Shown here: in pieces, positions 37,621 to 47,195 of the stretch | How positions within the stretch are numbered: position 1 is the first letter of the stretch | Layout of the letters: each line of letters opens with the position of its first letter | Assembly: GCF_000332055.1 (NCBI RefSeq) | Contig: NZ_ALVZ01000222.1 | Span: 1-64,000, forward strand | Source: Xenococcus sp. PCC 7305 | Lineage (GTDB): Bacteria > Cyanobacteriota > Cyanobacteriia > Cyanobacteriales > Xenococcaceae | Reading direction: 5' to 3' | Length of the DNA stretch: 64,000 nucleotides | Notes under the pieces: model-generated | What the model was told of the DNA's origin: nothing | Databases searched by the model: none | The model's input: the letters and a program-made list of their open reading frames with translations, nothing else | Position numbers and translations under genes: made by a program

Positions 37621-40600
37621 ATGAATTGTCTGGAAGAATGGTCGGCTAGTGGAGTAGATGAAGGGTTGACCCGTTTAAATGTAGTTCCTCTAGAAGGGAG
37701 CGCTGCCTCAGAATACCTGCTATATTCCGACGCCATTCCCAGACGTAATGACGGGAGAATTAGTGAAGGGTTTCTACAACTTTATTCCCACACAGGACAG
37801 GGTGGTTGGTGGTGCTCAGGGATTGATCTGCTTACGGGAGCAGAAGATATTTGGGGTTGTTTTAAACCCAACCATCCCCGTCAGAGCAAAGATCGACCAA
37901 AACCAATTAAATACGAACATCCACCGAAAACAAACACAGGGGTATTTGCCCTTAAGGTAACAACTAGTATTTGGGCTAAAATTGCTAGTCGTTATGGAAT
38001 AGGTTTTTCAGAAACAGATCCAGACCATAGTCTACCAGATTTGGGTTTTTGGCGATGGGTGTTGAATCATTCAGAAATCCCCTTATGCTTGACAGAAGGG
38101 GCAAAAAAAGCAGGAGCTTTATTGTCTGCTGGCTACGCTGCGATCGCACTTCCAGGAATTAATAATGGTTATCGGACGCCAAAAGACGAAACAGGAAAAA
38201 GAATTGGCAAGTCTTGCTTGATTCCTCAATTAGAGATTTTCACGGCAAGCTCAGGTGGTAGAGAGATCGGGGAGACTAAAAGAGAAATCTATATTGTTTT
38301 TGATTGCGATACGAAACCCCATAGCATCAAAGCTGTGAATGCTGCGACCAAGAAAATTGGATATCTATTTCAGCAACGGGAATGCGAAGTTAAAGTTGTC
38401 ACTTGGGATAGTCAATTAGGTAAAGGCGTTGATGATCTAATTATCCATCAGGGACAAGAAGGTTTTGCCCAAGCATACAAAAATGCCCTTTCCTTAGAAA
38501 TTTGGCAAGCCAAAGCCTGGACTCAATTAACCTACGCTCCTAATGTGAGAGTCAATTCTCCCTACCTATTAAATATTGATGTTGAATCAGAACATAAATT
38601 AATCGGGATCAAATCACCTAAAGGAACAGGTAAAACTAAGCTTCTAGAGAATTTTGTCAGTAAAGCTTTAGAAAAGTCACAGAAAATCCTAGTTATTGGT
38701 CATCGAGTTCAGTTAGTAAAAGCTTTGTGCCACCGTTTTGGGTTGCCCTATGTGACGCAGGTGCGAGATAATCCAGAACTTGGTCATCTCGGATATGGTT
38801 TATGTATTGATTCACTCCATGGTAATTCCCAAGCAGAATTTAATCCTGATGACTGGTCCGATAGTATTGTCATTATCGATGAAGTCGAGCAAGTATTATG
38901 GCATGGTTTGAATTCGGCAACTTGTAAAGATCAAAGAGTCGCAATTTTGAAATCACTAAAAGCCTTGATGCAAAATGTCATCTTAGGCTCGGGACAGGTA
39001 TATGTTGCCGATGCTGATTTAAGTAATATTGCGATCGATTATTTAATTGCTTTAACGGGTATTGAGGTTCAACCTTTCATTATTGAAAATAAATGGAAGC
39101 CCGATCACGAATCATCTTGGCCGGTATATAACTACGATGGTAAAAGTCCTAAGAAATTAGTTAATAATTTAGAAACCCATATTCAACAAGGGGGGAAGCC
39201 TTTAGTTTGTCTTTCCGCGCAAAAGCTTACTAGCAAATGGGGCACACAAACTTTAGAATCCTATCTATGTCAGAAATTTCCTGATAAAAGGATTCTCCGT
39301 ATTGATTCTGAATCCTTAGTTGATCCTGCCCACCCCGCCTACGATTGCATGAGCAATCTCGATCGCATTTTAGTTAATTTCGATATTGTCCTAGCGAGTC
39401 CTTCGATTGAAACGGGAATTTCCATTGAACTCGAAAATCATTTTACCTCTGTCTGGGCGATCGCCCAGGGAATTCAAGGGGAAAATACAGTCAGGCAAAC
39501 CCTAGCCCGTTTACGGACCAATGTGCCTCGTCATCTTTGGTGTGCTAGTTATAGTTTTCTCAAAATTGGCAATGGGTCCACTTCTATTCCCAATTTAATT
39601 ACCTCGGGACATCGTTTAACTCAATTAAATATTCGTCTTCTGCAACAGTCTGACCTAGAAACCCTAGACGATATCGATACTGGTTTCCAGGCAGAATCGC
39701 TTTTATGTTGGGCAAAAATGGCTGTTCGCTACAATGCTAGTACTATTAAATATCGTGAATCCATTTTAGCGGCCCTCAAAGAAGAAGGGCATGAAATACT
39801 TGATGCCAATACTATTAATTTTCAGCTTGATCAGCCAAAAAGCAGTCAGCAGGAAAAAGCAGAAAACCATTGTCTATTAGAAGCTATCACTGAAATTCGA
39901 CAGCAAAATTATCACTCAGAATGTGATGCGATCGCAAATGCGACCTTATTAACTAAAGATAAATATCAAAAACTCAAAAAACGTCTGGTAAAAAATATTG
40001 CCCAAAGACGTAGTATTCGAAAATACGAACTGCGGCAACGCTACCATCTGCCAGTTACGCCTCAACTGGTGACCCTCGATGATGATGGTTGGTATGAAAA
40101 AATCCAACTACATTATTTCTTGACAATCGGTCGTTCTTTTCTTGCTGATCGAGATACCCAAGTTGCCCAAAAACTCATTCAAAATGGCAATGGGAGTCTC
40201 TTTATTCCAGACTTTAATATTTCTCAATTAGGTGCAGTTGTCGGCACCATGGAGATCCTGGGAATTACGACTCTACTGGAAGATCAGACGCGGGAATTAC
40301 GTAATACGGATCTCGATCTTCAGGAAATGGCCGCGATCGCGATCGCGAATAGAAAAGAAATCAAAACTGTGATGGATATTGGATTGGCCAAAAATTCCAG
40401 TCCGATTCTAATTTTGCGGCGCTTCTTAGAAAAAATTAATTATGGACTTAAATATCTGCGTTGTGAAAGTCAAGATAAAGGCAGAAAGAGAATTCGTATC
40501 TATCAAATAATGTCGCCAGAAGATGCCCGGCAACAAGTTTTTGCTCATTGGATTAAAAGAGATCAAGCCGTTCCTGGTAGTTCCTTATTTTGGGAACAAG

Positions 40601-40674
40601 ACAAATTTAAAGCTAAAAGAAATTCAGCTCCAGAAATTGATAATAACTTTTTACAGTTGAGCTTAGATGTTTAG
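37621..40674 (+). CDS. CyRepA1-like replication protein (DUF3854 primase-helicase)
   Basis: The 1017-residue protein matches the plasmid replication protein family CyRepA1. A DUF3854/TOPRIM-like region comes first (CLTEGAKKAGALLSAGY near 156, IYIVFDCDTK near 224). A helicase region follows with Walker A SPKGTGKTK (about 332-340), Walker B IVIIDEVEQV (about 416-425) and a later motif FDIVLASPSIETGIS. The C-terminal ~300 residues are helical and charged and may bind DNA. The family replicates small cyanobacterial plasmids; here it lies among chromosomal genes (ftsZ, scpB, hisZ), without a partner Rep, ParA or mobilisation gene. No iterons were seen around it. Confidence 0.78.
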   Translation: MNCLEEWSASGVDEGLTRLNVVPLEGSAASEYLLYSDAIPRRNDGRISEGFLQLYSHTGQGGWWCSGIDLLTGAEDIWGCFKPNHPRQSKDRPKPIKYEHPPKTNTGVFALKVTTSIWAKIASRYGIGFSETDPDHSLPDLGFWRWVLNHSEIPLCLTEGAKKAGALLSAGYAAIALPGINNGYRTPKDETGKRIGKSCLIPQLEIFTASSGGREIGETKREIYIVFDCDTKPHSIKAVNAATKKIGYLFQQRECEVKVVTWDSQLGKGVDDLIIHQGQEGFAQAYKNALSLEIWQAKAWTQLTYAPNVRVNSPYLLNIDVESEHKLIGIKSPKGTGKTKLLENFVSKALEKSQKILVIGHRVQLVKALCHRFGLPYVTQVRDNPELGHLGYGLCIDSLHGNSQAEFNPDDWSDSIVIIDEVEQVLWHGLNSATCKDQRVAILKSLKALMQNVILGSGQVYVADADLSNIAIDYLIALTGIEVQPFIIENKWKPDHESSWPVYNYDGKSPKKLVNNLETHIQQGGKPLVCLSAQKLTSKWGTQTLESYLCQKFPDKRILRIDSESLVDPAHPAYDCMSNLDRILVNFDIVLASPSIETGISIELENHFTSVWAIAQGIQGENTVRQTLARLRTNVPRHLWCASYSFLKIGNGSTSIPNLITSGHRLTQLNIRLLQQSDLETLDDIDTGFQAESLLCWAKMAVRYNASTIKYRESILAALKEEGHEILDANTINFQLDQPKSSQQEKAENHCLLEAITEIRQQNYHSECDAIANATLLTKDKYQKLKKRLVKNIAQRRSIRKYELRQRYHLPVTPQLVTLDDDGWYEKIQLHYFLTIGRSFLADRDTQVAQKLIQNGNGSLFIPDFNISQLGAVVGTMEILGITTLLEDQTRELRNTDLDLQEMAAIAIANRKEIKTVMDIGLAKNSSPILILRRFLEKINYGLKYLRCESQDKGRKRIRIYQIMSPEDARQQVFAHWIKRDQAVPGSSLFWEQDKFKAKRNSAPEIDNNFLQLSLDV

Positions 40675-40704
40675 CTTGCAGGGGCATAATACCTTCTGCC
40701 TTCA

Positions 40705-41613
40705 TTAAAGAGAATCCATCAGATTTTTGACATTTTCTTGCCAAAGTTTAGGATCTACTTTGACCAATAACTGATGTCCTGCATCGGGAAAAAACACTAA
40801 TTTTTTCTGAACATTTAAGTTATTGTGCATTTGCTTAACATCAGATACCTCAACCAAAGGATCGCGATCTCCAGCAAAGATTAAAGTCGGACAATTTACG
40901 GCTTTTACGTATTCAATCGGATTATGAGTAAAACCATTAAAACCATGTTGAATGCCACCCCACAAAACTATCAATTCCCCCAAAATAAAAGAAGGTAGAT
41001 TCAGAGTCCCCAGTCTGTTTCTGACTGCATCTAAAAGGCGAGCAAAGGGGAGTTCCAAAATAATACCATTTGGCTTGACTTGTCTATCTGCGATCGCTTG
41101 TAAAATGGAGGCACTTCCCATGGAAATTCCATAGAGAATTATGGGCTGATTAATATTTAATTCCTTAATATATTTGAAAGCTACGGCAACATCTTCTCCC
41201 TCTTGAAATCCCACCGTACTAGTGTTTCCACTAGAATTCCCCGCACCGCGAAAATCTACCAAGAGAGCATTATAATTGAGATCGTTAAATATTTTGGCTG
41301 GGGCAAGCAAGCTGCTTTTACTACTTTCTTTCCCATGAAATAAGATAACTGTTCCTTGCGGATTGTCAGCCTTAATCAGCCAAGTTGATAACCATTCATT
41401 GTTATTAATTGCAATCTTTTGCTTGGTATATTTTAAGCCCACTTCTGTTGGAACACTGTAAATCTGAGATCGTGGAAGCCCAATCCCAAATTCATCAGGA
41501 TTGAGATTATGAGTTAAAAAATAAGCTCCTGAATAGCCCAGGGCATTGAGGATTAAACTTGTCACTATAGTAGTTTTTAAAAGCAATTTCTTTCTTGATT
41601 TTGGTGGCTTCAT
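40705..41613 (-). CDS. Alpha/beta hydrolase with N-terminal membrane anchor
   Basis: The protein (302 residues from ATG 41613) has a membrane helix (about 9-32), then an alpha/beta hydrolase fold with oxyanion motif FHGKESSKSS, nucleophile GISMGS, acid Asp in AGDRDPLV and a C-terminal GHQLL His. It resembles the ABHD13/Bem46 group of serine hydrolases. Its substrate is unknown. Alternative starts are ATG 41631 and GTG 41652. Confidence 0.82.
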   Translation of the reverse strand: MKPPKSRKKLLLKTTIVTSLILNALGYSGAYFLTHNLNPDEFGIGLPRSQIYSVPTEVGLKYTKQKIAINNNEWLSTWLIKADNPQGTVILFHGKESSKSSLLAPAKIFNDLNYNALLVDFRGAGNSSGNTSTVGFQEGEDVAVAFKYIKELNINQPIILYGISMGSASILQAIADRQVKPNGIILELPFARLLDAVRNRLGTLNLPSFILGELIVLWGGIQHGFNGFTHNPIEYVKAVNCPTLIFAGDRDPLVEVSDVKQMHNNLNVQKKLVFFPDAGHQLLVKVDPKLWQENVKNLMDSL

Positions 41614-41864
41614 TAGGCAATAATTAATCATTCCTGATGCAATCGACGGCACTTGATATCTAAACCTTGCTTAACTTAACGATTACAATACAAACAGTGA
41701 ATTTCCTTAGTTATACTAGCAAAATAATCTCATTAAAGTTACTGATTACGATCATAACCGTCGAGGACTATAATGAGTTTGTGGTTTTAACGGCTAAATA
41801 TTGTTAGCAGAATAAACAAGAATTTAGGGAATATAATTTAGGGAATATACAGGAGAATCGAACC

Positions 41865-43961
41865 TTGGTGAATGCTAGTAATGGGAAACACATATTTTTA
41901 AAACTTAGCATATTACCTAGTTTTAAACCCGAAAAATATTTACTTTCTCTTCTGTCCTGTCTGGGTTTCATGATCCTTGTTGTTAATCCAGCTAATGCAA
42001 CCAAAGAAATGGAGGAAGCTGCGATCAATCGAGATAATATCAAAACCTGGATTGCTGATCGGAACAACCTCCAGGAAAATTTAGCTCCGATAGACAATTC
42101 CCAACCCTTACTACCTCTTTGGCGATTTGAGCGTCAAGAATCTCCTCTAGAGCAAAGAAATAGAATCTTTGAACCGATATTAACCACTGAAGATATTCAG
42201 GATATGACTCGGGAATTTCAGGGTCTTATTAGCCGTTTCGAAAGTACCTTACTCACTGCAGATGCTCAAGAAAGCAACATAGAGCTTTCGACCAGTCAGG
42301 TTATTGAGCAATCAATCTCTCAAAGAGCACAAGGTAATAAAAAATCTCCTCAAAAGTTAAGCAAATTAATCAACCATAATTCCCATCAAGTATTACAAAA
42401 GGCTAAAACTGAATTAGTTAGTTTTTTAGGATTAGTCAAACAAGGTCGTTACACTCAAGCACAAACCAAATGGCTAGAAACCAAGCGTAGCCTTTGGGAT
42501 AGCTACCCAATAGACCGTCCCGTTGCATCCTCAGAAGTACGAGCCATCTGGTTTGATCGCGGAACAATTGTGAAAGCTCGCTCAGAAGCTGATTTAATCC
42601 CAACCTTTGATCGAATGGCCAAAGCTGGAATTAATACGGTATTTTTTGAAACTATTAATTCAGGATATCCTATCTATCCTAGTCGAGTTGCCCCCCAACA
42701 AAACCCCTTGGCTAGGGGCTGGGACCCCCTCAAAGCAGCAGTCAAATTGGCGAAAGAGCGGGATATGGAGTTACATGCTTGGGTGTGGACTTTTGCCGTG
42801 GTAAATCAACGGCACAATGAAATCCTCAATCTTCCTAAGGAATATCCTGGCCCCGTTTTGTCTCGCTATCCTGATTGGGGAACTACCGACCAAGAAGGCA
42901 ATTCTTTCCACCACAGTTCAGGAAAAGCTTTCCTCGATCCGGCAAATCCAGGGGTACGACGCTATTTATCTTTACTACTAGAAGAAATTGCGACCAACTA
43001 TGACGTAGATGGCATTCATCTCGACTATATTCGTTATCCTTTCCAAAACTCCACAGGAGAATATAACTACGGTTATGGGAAGTCGTCTCGATATAAATTT
43101 AAGCAAATGACGGGAATAGATCCTATAGAGCTTCATGTAGGAGGAGAACTATGGTCACAATGGACGGGATTTCGTCTGACACAAATAGATGATTTTGTGG
43201 CTGCTGTTTCCCAAAGATTGAAGGCAAAACATCCAGATCTAATTTTATCTACGGCGGTATTTCCGATGCCCCGCCAGGAAAGACTTAACACAATACAACA
43301 GCATTGGGAAAAATGGGTTCGTGAAGGCTCAATCGATTTATTGGTGCCGATGACCTATGCTGAGGATACTGAAGGATTGTATCAATTAACTCGTCCTTTA
43401 TTCGATAGTTTTATTGAAGAAAAAGCCTTGCTTTTGCCTGGCATTCGTCTTTTGAATATTCCTGATATTGTTGCGGTGGATCAAATGCAACTCTTGCGAG
43501 GAATGTCGACAGAAGGTTTCGCTTTATTCGCCGCGGAAAACTTAAATCTCAATTTAGAAAAGATTTTGAGTCGTACTCATAATAGTTTGGCTCCAACCAC
43601 AAAACCCTTACCTTATCGCCAACCCTTTCTGGCAACGGCATCTCGCTACCAGAGTTTACAAAAAGAATGGAATTTTTTCATTACAAGTAATCAAGGGGAA
43701 ATAAATGATGATGACCTCAAAGAATGGGGAAAGAGGGCTGATGAGTTGGCTCGTAATTTAGAAAAACTTGCCCAAAAGCCATCACAAAAAAATTTATCGT
43801 TGGCTCAAATGAGTTTAAGCTCTTTTCGCCGTGGATTCCCCCGTTGGATAGATGATAATCAGGCAGTTAGTGACTATCAAATAGACGTATGGAATAATCG
43901 GTTAAAGACTTTGGAGCGTTTATTGAATTATGGGGAGAAAAGACAGTTCTCGCAACTCTAA
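41865..43961 (+). CDS. Family 10-like glycosyl hydrolase (GHL10)
   Basis: The 698-residue protein has a signal region (about 20-45), an unstructured segment, then a GHL10 barrel from about residue 222: EVRAIWFDRGTIV, MAKAGINTVFFETINSGYPIYPS, ELHAWVWTFAV and VDGIHLDYIRYPF. Family members are predicted carbohydrate-active enzymes of the envelope. The start is TTG at 41865 or the adjacent GTG at 41868, both behind AGGAG (41851-41855); no ATG is near. Confidence 0.85.
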   Translation: MVNASNGKHIFLKLSILPSFKPEKYLLSLLSCLGFMILVVNPANATKEMEEAAINRDNIKTWIADRNNLQENLAPIDNSQPLLPLWRFERQESPLEQRNRIFEPILTTEDIQDMTREFQGLISRFESTLLTADAQESNIELSTSQVIEQSISQRAQGNKKSPQKLSKLINHNSHQVLQKAKTELVSFLGLVKQGRYTQAQTKWLETKRSLWDSYPIDRPVASSEVRAIWFDRGTIVKARSEADLIPTFDRMAKAGINTVFFETINSGYPIYPSRVAPQQNPLARGWDPLKAAVKLAKERDMELHAWVWTFAVVNQRHNEILNLPKEYPGPVLSRYPDWGTTDQEGNSFHHSSGKAFLDPANPGVRRYLSLLLEEIATNYDVDGIHLDYIRYPFQNSTGEYNYGYGKSSRYKFKQMTGIDPIELHVGGELWSQWTGFRLTQIDDFVAAVSQRLKAKHPDLILSTAVFPMPRQERLNTIQQHWEKWVREGSIDLLVPMTYAEDTEGLYQLTRPLFDSFIEEKALLLPGIRLLNIPDIVAVDQMQLLRGMSTEGFALFAAENLNLNLEKILSRTHNSLAPTTKPLPYRQPFLATASRYQSLQKEWNFFITSNQGEINDDDLKEWGKRADELARNLEKLAQKPSQKNLSLAQMSLSSFRRGFPRWIDDNQAVSDYQIDVWNNRLKTLERLLNYGEKRQFSQL

Positions 43962-44012
43962 GATGAGGATTTAGCTTTGGGTTCTGGACTTTTGCTGCGC
44001 TTTTCACGATCG

Positions 44013-44786
44013 CTAACTGGAGATAATTTTGATAATTCTTTCTACATCTGTCAATTCGCCGACTATTCTTTTAACAGGCTTGGGCCAAGTTCTGATTAAC
44101 GTAGGAGTTGCCGAGACTTGATTCATCTCTGCTTGCTCAGGATTTTTAGTAATATCAATGATTTTGAGGGTATAGGAAGTGGATAAACCCTTTTCAAGAA
44201 TATAGTGAATATGATCTAAGGTTTGATTGGTATTTATATTATTGCTCGCGATAAACAAACGTAAGACATAACCACGATCATTCTGATTTGATCCGCGTGC
44301 TCTCTTTGGAGAAGGTAAGGGCACTAAATCTGGGGCAAAATTCCTGACATCACGATAGGGATTATCAGAATCTAAGCGAATAATTAAATCTCTTTCTTCC
44401 CATAATTGAGGAAATTCTTGACGGTAAGTTTCTAATATGGCCGGATTACAATATTCTTCTCTCCAAGGCACAACTTGCCAAGAAACTTCGGTGTCAAATA
44501 AAACTTGCAACAAAGGTAAATAACGGGTGACTGCGGGATAAACTTCCGCACAGACCTCGATCTCACCTGTTTGTTGGTTTTGCCAACGATCAATAGTAGC
44601 GGTATGTCCTGGCAATAAAAAATAGGGAGGTTCTAAGAGTCCAAAAGCTTCTTGTAAGGCGAGACAAAGATGCAAATGCCAGCGGGCTTTTTTGTCGGCA
44701 TCTATTCCGTAGACAAGATCGCCTCCTGGAGTAAATAAGACAATGCCTTTGAAAAATTGCGGGAGAGAAGAGTTACTGTAAGTCAA
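44013..44786 (-). CDS. KaiB-domain protein with an unknown N-terminal domain
   Basis: The 257-residue protein ends in a KaiB-like thioredoxin-fold domain (about 171-257): YVLRLFIASNNINTNQTLDH, YTLKIIDITKNPEQAE, SATPTLIRTWPKPVKRIVG. The first ~165 residues form a domain I cannot name, with TPGGDLVYGIDADKKARWHL and PPYFLLPGHTATIDRWQ. Free KaiB is about 100 residues and binds KaiC in the circadian clock; whether this fusion touches the clock is unknown. The start codon is TTG and no better start is seen. Confidence 0.8.
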   Translation of the reverse strand: MTYSNSSLPQFFKGIVLFTPGGDLVYGIDADKKARWHLHLCLALQEAFGLLEPPYFLLPGHTATIDRWQNQQTGEIEVCAEVYPAVTRYLPLLQVLFDTEVSWQVVPWREEYCNPAILETYRQEFPQLWEERDLIIRLDSDNPYRDVRNFAPDLVPLPSPKRARGSNQNDRGYVLRLFIASNNINTNQTLDHIHYILEKGLSTSYTLKIIDITKNPEQAEMNQVSATPTLIRTWPKPVKRIVGELTDVERIIKIISS

Positions 44787-44849
44787 CTTTAACTATTAAT
44801 TCAAGTTCAATAATTATACCTTTATTTCAGTTATCAGTTATTCAGTTAA

Positions 44850-45065
44850 AATAAACAGGTTGCCAATGTTGGTTGGTTTTATCATAATTCCACTCCTGAT
44901 TTTGCTCCAATTAAAAATTATGTTGCTTTTGATGCAAGTCCCATGGATGCTTGTTATGTTGATGGAGAAAAAGTAACACCCCAACCAGGTAACTTTTATG
45001 GTGGTTGGATTACTAAAGATATTACTGGGCCATTTAAGGGCGCACCAGGAACTTGGGGATGGTAA
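44850..45065 (+). pseudogene. C-terminal remnant of a DUF427 protein
   Basis: In frame from 44850 to TAA 45065 the reading is NKQVANVGWFYHNSTP, DFAPIKNYVAF and MDACYVDGEKVTPQPG, ending PFKGAPGTWGW. This is the C-terminal third of cyanobacterial DUF427 proteins. No start codon suits it, a stop (44847-44849) and a cagttatcagttattcagtt repeat lie directly upstream, and the N-terminal two thirds are absent. It is a broken gene. Confidence 0.75.
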
Positions 45066-45090
45066 TTAATTAAAAATTGAAAATTAGATT

Positions 45091-45360
45091 ATGAAGTCTT
45101 GGTTGATTATTGTTGGGATTTTGTTTGTCATTGCAGAAGCTGTTTTATGGATAAAAAACTTCATTTTACCTTTACCTGTTTATATTTTGGGTGGGGCTTT
45201 TCTCGCGATCGCATCGAACTATGAGAAGGGCATTATGGCATTTATAAAACCCTATCTCAAGATGGATCAAGATGTTATTTCCCAAACAGCCTCTTTGATC
45301 GAAGATCCCAATATCCTCCAAGAAGCAACCCCAGCAACAAAGGTTGTTGAATCAGATTGA
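45091..45360 (+). CDS. Small membrane protein of unknown function
   Basis: The 89-residue product has two hydrophobic helices (about 3-22 and 26-45), the first ending EAVLWIKNFILPLPVY, and a polar tail (residues 58-89). I do not recognise a named family; it looks like a conserved cyanobacterial membrane protein. It starts 26 bp after the DUF427 remnant and converges with hisZ. Confidence 0.65.
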   Translation: MKSWLIIVGILFVIAEAVLWIKNFILPLPVYILGGAFLAIASNYEKGIMAFIKPYLKMDQDVISQTASLIEDPNILQEATPATKVVESD

Positions 45361-45372
45361 AGTTTTTAGGTT

Positions 45373-46590
45373 TTAGGTTTTTTGCTCTTTGACCACAGTC
45401 CCATCAGGTTTTACCCAGACTAGGTTCTCAATCCGACAGGTTTTGGCATAATTACGGATTTCTTCGGGGCTGCGATCGCCTAACTCGGTCTCGACTCGAA
45501 TTCCCGGTTGAGAATTGCGTAACTTATCTGCATAATCAAAGGCCGCTATTGCCGCAGCAGCAGTTTCGGGAATTACTAGCCAATCACTAGCCTTCACTTG
45601 TTGGGGTAATTTATTAGTGGAGGCCAAAGAAGCATGAATATCTTCAATATTAAGGGAGAACCCAATGCCAGGGGCAGTTTCATTTTGGGGACTATACAAT
45701 CCCAATAATTGATCATAGCGTCCACCTTGTCCTAACAGATAAGATTGATTCTGCTCAAAACTCACAGCCTCAAAAACCATCCCTGTATAATAGTCAAAAG
45801 TTTGTAACAAGCTAAGATCAAGAGTTAGGGGAATCGGATGAGTCGAACTGCGTTTAATCAAATCGACTAAAGATTTAAGATTATTGACAGTATTCATCGT
45901 CGCTACATCTAAATCAAGAGTTGCAACTTTAGTGAGGACTGTTTCCGGCTGGCCGCGAAGATCGAAGAGAAAGAATGCTCTTTGTTGTAATTGTGGCTCT
46001 AGAGCCAAGCTTTCTAAAGTAATGCGATCTAAATTGGCAATACAATGATGTATCTGGGGTAGAATTTCTTGGGGGAATATAGCCAAAAGAGAGCGTGTTA
46101 ATTCAGCTTGACCCATCAAAATTTGCCAATTGGGCACACCCAACTCTTGTAAGCAATCGGCCAAGAGGAGAATCATTTCCGCATCAGCTAAAACTCCTCC
46201 GGCAAATAGGAGCTCAACACCTGCTTGATAATATTCCATTTGCCCACCATGATGGGCTTGGGTGAGATTGCGGAATATATTAGCTCGATAGCAAAGTCTT
46301 TGCGGATAAGTATTTCCTGCCATCCGAGTGACTGCTGCACGGGCAATGGAGGCAGTCACTTCCGGTCTTAAGCCTAAAGTTCCCTGAGAATTATCTCTTA
46401 ACTGAATGACATTGGCAGGATCAATTGCACCACCAGCAGTCAAAGTGTCAAGCAATTCTAGAGTAGAAGTAACTATTCTTTGATAGCCCCATTTTTGAAA
46501 CACCTGCTGTATATGATCATTGATCCAAGCCTTTTGGGCTACCTCTAAAGGAAGTAAATCCCTTGCTCCTGCTGGGGGTTGGTAAATCAT
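45373..46590 (-). CDS. hisZ: ATP phosphoribosyltransferase regulatory subunit HisZ
   Basis: HisZ is a histidyl-tRNA synthetase-like protein that activates short-form HisG in the first step of histidine synthesis. The 405-residue protein has GARDLLPLEVAQK, LRPEVTASIARA, QRLCYRANIFR and GGRYDQLLGLY, the class II synthetase-like core, and lacks the full anticodon-binding domain and the histidine-A motifs of true HisRS. hisG is not in the window. Confidence 0.88.
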   Translation of the reverse strand: MIYQPPAGARDLLPLEVAQKAWINDHIQQVFQKWGYQRIVTSTLELLDTLTAGGAIDPANVIQLRDNSQGTLGLRPEVTASIARAAVTRMAGNTYPQRLCYRANIFRNLTQAHHGGQMEYYQAGVELLFAGGVLADAEMILLLADCLQELGVPNWQILMGQAELTRSLLAIFPQEILPQIHHCIANLDRITLESLALEPQLQQRAFFLFDLRGQPETVLTKVATLDLDVATMNTVNNLKSLVDLIKRSSTHPIPLTLDLSLLQTFDYYTGMVFEAVSFEQNQSYLLGQGGRYDQLLGLYSPQNETAPGIGFSLNIEDIHASLASTNKLPQQVKASDWLVIPETAAAAIAAFDYADKLRNSQPGIRVETELGDRSPEEIRNYAKTCRIENLVWVKPDGTVVKEQKT

Positions 46591-46875
46591 TTAACTATAA
46601 AAATTATGTTACTTTTTTCTATACAAACCGTAGTCAATTATATATATATCTGACCCGATAACTAATTTAGATTTGAATTGGAAAAAAAATGGCAAGTTGC
46701 TTTGCCCGAACAGCAGAAGCAGATCTCGCGGAAGCTGCATAATTTAAAATCCTAGTTATACTATTGTCATCCAATCAATTGTGAATAATTTGCTCACAGA
46801 ATTATGTCACAATAATATAAGTATATTTGAAGTTGAATTCCCAACTTAGAGGAGTCATTTTTTATAGGAGAACCC

Positions 46876-47166
46876 ATGCTGCATCGCAAGATTTATCAAC
46901 TTTATCAAGATGGTCGTGAGGTTTGTCTTTTTTTGCGGGATCAACAAAGATGGATTGAAAACGGCACAATTGTTGATTTCGAGGGCGATCTTGTTACCAT
47001 CCGCTATGAAATCGATGATGATGATGAAGTTAGTTCCTGGGAAGAAATGGTAAGACTGGATAGTATTGGTGCTGTCACCCGAAAACTAGCTTCTGTCCCC
47101 AAAGATGGCACGGAAATTACGGTGTCTGAAGATTGCCCTGAAGCCGAACAGATTAACGATCAATAG
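46876..47166 (+). CDS. DUF6679 family small acidic protein
   Basis: The 96-residue protein begins MLHRKIYQLYQDGREVCLFL and has a beta-rich core with IVDFEGDLVTIRYEIDDDDE; it is strongly acidic at the C-terminus. The pattern is that of a conserved cyanobacterial family (DUF6679) of unknown function. The ATG follows a good AGGAGA site. Confidence 0.78.
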   Translation: MLHRKIYQLYQDGREVCLFLRDQQRWIENGTIVDFEGDLVTIRYEIDDDDEVSSWEEMVRLDSIGAVTRKLASVPKDGTEITVSEDCPEAEQINDQ

Positions 47167-47195
47167 CGACCGGTTTGTTGTTGTGCCAATTCAGT

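Noticed and set aside
46600-46875. A 17-codon frame at about 46689 as a leader peptide for the DUF6679 gene
   Set aside because: It has no attenuator-like hairpin or codon run, and no ribosome-binding site of note.
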